A stretch of 8,874 nucleotides of DNA from CALAED01 sp937891035 (GTDB lineage Bacteria; Actinomycetota; Actinomycetes; Streptosporangiales; Streptosporangiaceae): positions 1 through 8,874 of the forward strand of contig DASQSZ010000247.1 in assembly GCA_035642125.1 (NCBI GenBank), given 5' to 3'. The translations under genes were made by a program, and so were the position numbers. The number at the start of each line of letters is the position of its first letter. Position 1 is the stretch's first letter. The notes beneath the pieces were generated by a model. It had not been told where the DNA came from, did not search any database, and worked only from the letters and a program-made list of their open reading frames with translations. This document shows positions 6,197 to 8,874 of this stretch, piece after piece.

Positions 6197-7074
6197 CCGG
6201 CCCGGCGACACCGGGCCGGCGGCTGTCGCTGAACCAGTGGACGACCAAGAGCTGGTCGGTCCCCCAGGCCGTGGACGGCTGCCTGCGGCACGGTATCGAG
6301 GCCATCGGGCTGTGGCGCGAGGAGGTCGCCGCGTACGGTCTCGCCGCGACGGCCAAGCGCGTAGCCGACGCCGGGCTGCGGGTGTCGTCGCTGTGCCGGG
6401 GCGGGTTCCTCAACACCTCATCCTGGCTCGACGACAATCGGCGGGCCATCGACGAGGCCGCCGAGTTGGACGCCGCCTGCCTCATCCTCGTCGTCGGCGG
6501 CCTGCCGGGTGTGGTACCGGGCCGGGCGCTCGGCGGGGGCGTCAGCCGCGACCTCGCGGCGGCGCGCCGCCACCTCGCGGCCGCGCTCGAGGTGCTCGTC
6601 CCGCTCGCGGCCGAACGGGGCGTACGGCTCGCGCTCGAGCCACTGCATCCGATGTATTGCGCCGACCGGGCCGTGCTGTCGACCCTGAAGCAGGCGCTCG
6701 ACCTCGCCGCGCCCTATCCCGGCGACCGGGTCGGCGTGTGCGTCGACGCGTTCCACGTGTGGTGGGACCCGGAGGTGTACGCGCAGGTCGCCCGCGCCGG
6801 TGCGGCCGGCCGGATCGCGAGCTTCCAGCTGTGCGACTTCCTGGTGCCGCTGCCGGCGGACGTACTCCTCGGCCGCGGCATGATGGGCGACGGCGTGATC
6901 GACTTCCCCCCGCTGTACCGGGCGGTGGCCGAAGCCGGCTATGCCGGCGATATCGAGGTGGAGATCTTCAACGCCGACATCTGGGCCGCCGACCCCGACA
7001 CGGTCGTGGCCGCGATGAAGTCCCGCTACGAGGCGATCGTGGCGCGCGCCGAATCCCGCGACGCCGCGCGCTGA
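6193..7074 (+). CDS. Sugar phosphate isomerase/epimerase-like TIM barrel (AP endonuclase 2 family)
   Basis: This 293-aa protein fits the xylose-isomerase-like TIM barrel family (PF01261), which binds a divalent metal and isomerises, epimerises or dehydrates sugars and keto-sugars. Likely metal ligands are Glu149 (LALEPLHPM), Asp185 and His188 (CVDAFHVWWDPEV), Gln212 (SFQLCDF) and Glu257 (DIEVEIFN). The N-terminus reads LSLNQWTTKSWSVPQAVDGC, typical of the first barrel strand. The start is GTG at 6193, which overlaps the DUF993 stop as GTGA with GGAG 7 nt upstream. The frame is open about 960 bp further upstream, but that stretch is the out-of-frame shadow of DUF993. It is the last gene of the operon. 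A role in rearranging the keto-product of the dehydrogenase is inferred. Substrate phosphorylation is not indicated, since no kinase gene is nearby. Confidence 0.85.
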   Translation: MTGPATPGRRLSLNQWTTKSWSVPQAVDGCLRHGIEAIGLWREEVAAYGLAATAKRVADAGLRVSSLCRGGFLNTSSWLDDNRRAIDEAAELDAACLILVVGGLPGVVPGRALGGGVSRDLAAARRHLAAALEVLVPLAAERGVRLALEPLHPMYCADRAVLSTLKQALDLAAPYPGDRVGVCVDAFHVWWDPEVYAQVARAGAAGRIASFQLCDFLVPLPADVLLGRGMMGDGVIDFPPLYRAVAEAGYAGDIEVEIFNADIWAADPDTVVAAMKSRYEAIVARAESRDAAR

Positions 7075-7140
7075 GGCCAGATCGCCGGGGCGTCGGCGGG
7101 GGCGAGGCCGGACCGGCGCTCAGATGACTCAGCGGATACG

Positions 7141-7159
7141 GCCGGTTACCGGCTAAGGT
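7141..7159 (+). promoter_or_regulatory. Inverted repeat and possible -10 before the methyltransferase gene
   Basis: GCCGGT-T-ACCGGC (7141-7153) is a perfect 6-bp inverted repeat around one base. It abuts a TAnnnT-type -10, TAAGGT (7154-7159). No convincing -35 is seen at standard spacing. A related patch, GCCGGACCGGC, lies about 30 bp upstream (near 7108). The repeat could be an operator, but GC-rich palindromes arise easily in such DNA. The rest of 7075-7207 shows only a weak 5-bp hairpin (7083-7098) after the sugar operon. Confidence 0.35.
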
Positions 7160-7207
7160 CGGGCTGTAGAGGGGTCCGCCGTGCCCCCCGGCCGCGAAAG
7201 GACGCCG

Positions 7208-8011
7208 GTGACCGACGAACACCCACTGCCCACCAAGCTCAACACCAACATCGCGCATCCCGCCCGGCTGTACGACTATTGGCTGGGCGGCAAGGACAAC
7301 TTCGCGGCGGATCGCGAGCTGGGCGAGAAGATCCTGGCCGCCCAACCCGGATCGCTGGAGAGCGTTCGCGCCAACCGCGAGTTCTTGAAGCGCGCGGTAC
7401 GGCACGCGGCCGCCGCGGGGATCCGGCAGTTCATCGACATCGGCTCGGGCCTGCCCACCGTGGAGAACACCCACGAGATCGCCCAGCGGTGCCTGGCCGA
7501 GCCCCGCGTCGTCTACGTGGACATCGACCCCATCGTGATCCTCCATGGCCGGGCGCTGCTCGCCGACGCCGGGTCGACGGTCGTGGTCCAAGGGGACGTG
7601 CGGCGGCCTGAAAGGATCTTCAAGCATCCGGACGTGCGCCAGCTGATCGACTTCGATCAGCCGGTCGCCGTGCTCCTGCTCGGCGTCCTGCACTATGTCG
7701 CCGAAGAGCAAGATCCGCAGGGGATCATGTCCCGGATCCGCGACGCCATCGCGCCCGGCAGCCATGTGATCCTTTCGCATCTCACCGGCGACGACGATCC
7801 ACGGACGATGGAAGGCTCCATCAACATCGTCAAGCGCACGCCGGTCAGCGCGGTCTCCCTGCCCCGCACCTACGACCAGGTCGAGCGGCTCTTCGAGAAG
7901 CTGGACATCCTCGATCCCGGGATCGTGCCGGTGCACCAATGGCGGCCCGACCGACCCGTGTCCATGGACCGGCGCTTTTGGCTGTGGGCAGGGGTGGCCC
8001 GCAAACCCTGA
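7208..8011 (+). CDS. DUF574 (Methyltransf_19) SAM-dependent methyltransferase
   Basis: This 267-aa protein belongs to an actinobacterial class I methyltransferase family, PF04672. The family signature AHPARLYDYWLGGKDNFAAD comes near the N-terminus. SAM-binding motif I is FIDIGSGLPT, the acidic ribose-contact region is VVYVDIDP, and the motif near strand 4 is QGDVRRPERI followed by PVAVLLLGVLHYV. The acceptor substrate is unknown for this family. GTG at 7208 gives the usual short N-terminus (VTDEHPLP), with GAAAGGA just upstream. A GTG at 7181 with AGAGGGG upstream adds nine residues and is nearly as good. It is a single-gene unit with its own upstream repeat, 133 bp after the sugar operon, so functional linkage to that operon is doubtful. 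It converges on the RidA gene. Confidence 0.85.
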   Translation: MTDEHPLPTKLNTNIAHPARLYDYWLGGKDNFAADRELGEKILAAQPGSLESVRANREFLKRAVRHAAAAGIRQFIDIGSGLPTVENTHEIAQRCLAEPRVVYVDIDPIVILHGRALLADAGSTVVVQGDVRRPERIFKHPDVRQLIDFDQPVAVLLLGVLHYVAEEQDPQGIMSRIRDAIAPGSHVILSHLTGDDDPRTMEGSINIVKRTPVSAVSLPRTYDQVERLFEKLDILDPGIVPVHQWRPDRPVSMDRRFWLWAGVARKP

Positions 8012-8027
8012 CGCCCATCGGCTCTCA

Positions 8028-8073
8028 GGCACCAGACACCAGGTACCCAGGGCCAGGAGGGGTGTCGGGTGTC
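8028..8073. terminator. Hairpin between convergent genes (possible bidirectional terminator)
   Basis: GGCACCAGACACC (8028-8040) can pair with GGTGTCGGGTGTC (8061-8073): 11 Watson-Crick pairs, one G-T pair and one A-G mismatch over 13 positions, with a 20-nt loop. It lies between the stop of the methyltransferase (8011) and the stop of the minus-strand RidA gene (8081). No T-run follows on either strand, as is common for actinobacterial terminators. Confidence 0.5.
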
Positions 8074-8080
8074 GGGTCGG

Positions 8081-8482
8081 TCAGGACGGATCCAGGACCG
8101 CGATGGCCTGCAGCTCCACCATGGCCTCGCGGTCCCACAGCCGGGTGACGCCGACGGCGGCCATCGCGGGATAGGAGGTCCCGACGTGCCGGCGCCAGAC
8201 CGCGGCGATTTCGCCCGCGTGCGCGCGGTAGTCATCGATGTCGGTGATGAAGATGGTCATGCTCGCCAGCTCGTCCGGGGTCCCGCCCGCCGCCGCCAGC
8301 GCGCGCAGCAGGTTCTCCAGCGCCTGTTCGAACTGTCGTGTCACCGTGTCGCCGACCACTTGGCCTGACTGGTCCAAGGCCGTCTGTCCGGCGAGAAAGA
8401 CGAATGTCCCGCTCGCCCGCACCGCGTGAGTGAATCCGCTGGGGCGGCCCAGCTCGGCGGGGTTGATCCGCTCGATGCTCAT
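8081..8482 (-). CDS. RidA (YjgF/YER057c/UK114) family protein
   Basis: This 133-aa protein, full-length for the family, would form a cytoplasmic trimer. RidA proteins hydrolyse enamines and imines. Seen here are VRASGTFVFLAGQTALD (21-37), the central helix QFEQALENLLRALAAAG, TIFITDIDDY (76-85), SYPAMAAVGVTRL (103-115) and VELQAIAV (122-129). The Arg of archetypal RidA (E. coli Arg105, in PARS) is replaced by Met107, while the Glu of the VEIEAIA block is kept as Glu123. It is therefore probably not a housekeeping 2-aminoacrylate deaminase but one of the specialised Rid subfamilies. The start at 8482 (ATG) is preceded by GGAGGAG about 10 nt away and overlaps the SDR stop as ATGA, so the two are co-translated. 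The partner suggests a catabolic role. Confidence 0.87.
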   Translation of the reverse strand: MSIERINPAELGRPSGFTHAVRASGTFVFLAGQTALDQSGQVVGDTVTRQFEQALENLLRALAAAGGTPDELASMTIFITDIDDYRAHAGEIAAVWRRHVGTSYPAMAAVGVTRLWDREAMVELQAIAVLDPS

Positions 8483-8874
8483 GACTGTACGGCTCCTCCG
8501 TCGACGTTGATGCCCTGACCGTTGATCGCGGGGTTCTCCACGCACGCGTGGACCGCAGCGGCGACCTCGTCCGGCCGGATGAGCCGGCCGATGGGCTGCC
8601 GCTTGGCGAGGAGCGCCGCGGCCTCCGCCTCGCTGATCCCGTGCCGCCTGGCCACCGCATCGACGGCCGCCGCCGTCATCGGGGTGTCGACCCAGCCGGG
8701 GCAGACCGCGTTGACGGTGATCCCGGTGCGCGCCAGTTCGGCCGACGCGGCGCGAACCAGGCCAAGGACGCCGTGCTTGCTGGCGGTGTAGGCGCTGACC
8801 TGCGTCTCACCTCGTTTGGCGACCACCGAAGCGACGACGACCACTCGCCCCCAGCCGCGCTCGAGCATCGGCGG
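8479..8874 (-). CDS. Short-chain dehydrogenase/reductase (SDR), 3' part only
   Basis: The C-terminal half of a classical SDR oxidoreductase, open at the right window edge (about 131 codons; a full protein would be about 250 aa). It carries the catalytic Ser in VVVVASVVA, then 13 residues later Tyr and Lys in SAYTASKHG. The cofactor-side NAVCPGWVDTP loop, the QPIGRLIRPDEVA helix and the C-terminal INGQGINVDGGAVQS also follow. The Rossmann glycine motif lies outside the window, so NAD versus NADP cannot be judged. An in-frame ATG at 8868 is internal, because the two codons before it continue the frame and the fold needs the missing N-terminal half. It is joined to the RidA gene by ATGA. The family resembles FabG or 3-hydroxyacyl-CoA dehydrogenases; the exact substrate is unknown. 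Confidence 0.88.
   Translation of the reverse strand, partial: PPMLERGWGRVVVVASVVAKRGETQVSAYTASKHGVLGLVRAASAELARTGITVNAVCPGWVDTPMTAAAVDAVARRHGISEAEAAALLAKRQPIGRLIRPDEVAAAVHACVENPAINGQGINVDGGAVQS

Noticed and set aside
4904..6211. A 435-codon minus-strand frame opposite DUF993, and a similar 388-codon one at 3771-4937.
   Set aside because: No motifs and no credible ribosome binding sites, and both lie exactly antisense to well-supported genes.
6968..8032. A 354-codon minus-strand frame opposite the methyltransferase.
   Set aside because: It is antisense to a gene with clear SAM-binding motifs and shows no family signature of its own.

Overview
The window is high-GC DNA with dense genes, strongly G/C-biased third codon positions, frequent GTG starts and 4-nt start/stop overlaps. 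Together with actinobacterial families (an LprG-like lipoprotein with a P55-like transporter, a DUF574 methyltransferase, DUF993), this points to an actinomycete, probably one of the filamentous, Streptosporangiales-like groups. The genus cannot be read from the sequence.

Layout, left to right. (1) Bases 1-1312 hold an apparently intact IS481-family insertion sequence with one DDE transposase. Its right end stops a few bases short of the 3' end of a tRNA with a CAU anticodon (minus strand, 1318-1391). (2) Bases 1437-3695 are a two-gene operon behind a promoter that looks leaderless. It encodes an LprG/LppX-like lipoprotein and a 14-helix MFS protein resembling mycobacterial P55 (Rv1410c), a pair known to export lipids. 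(3) Bases 3759-7074 are a compact catabolic operon. A sigma70-type promoter has a perfect 14-bp LacI-type operator at its predicted start point, followed by a Gfo/Idh/MocA dehydrogenase, a DUF993 TIM-barrel (DapA/aldolase-like) protein and a sugar-phosphate isomerase/epimerase-like TIM barrel. All three are translationally coupled by GTGA overlaps. (4) Bases 7208-8011 carry a single DUF574 SAM-dependent methyltransferase behind a short inverted repeat. (5) On the minus strand, converging on the methyltransferase across a hairpin (8028-8073), lie a RidA-family gene and the 3' part of an SDR gene, joined by an ATGA overlap. The SDR gene runs off the right edge.

How the parts work together. The sugar operon is the best candidate for a poorly described system. 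Its three enzymes suggest oxidation of a sugar or polyol to a keto-sugar, isomerisation or beta-elimination by a metal-dependent TIM barrel, and cleavage or further change by the lysine-containing DUF993 protein. Expression is probably controlled by a LacI-family repressor encoded elsewhere. No transporter, kinase or regulator for the pathway lies in the window, so the substrate is not determined. The SDR-RidA pair looks like the edge of another catabolic cluster, possibly CoA-thioester or aminobenzoyl-CoA type.
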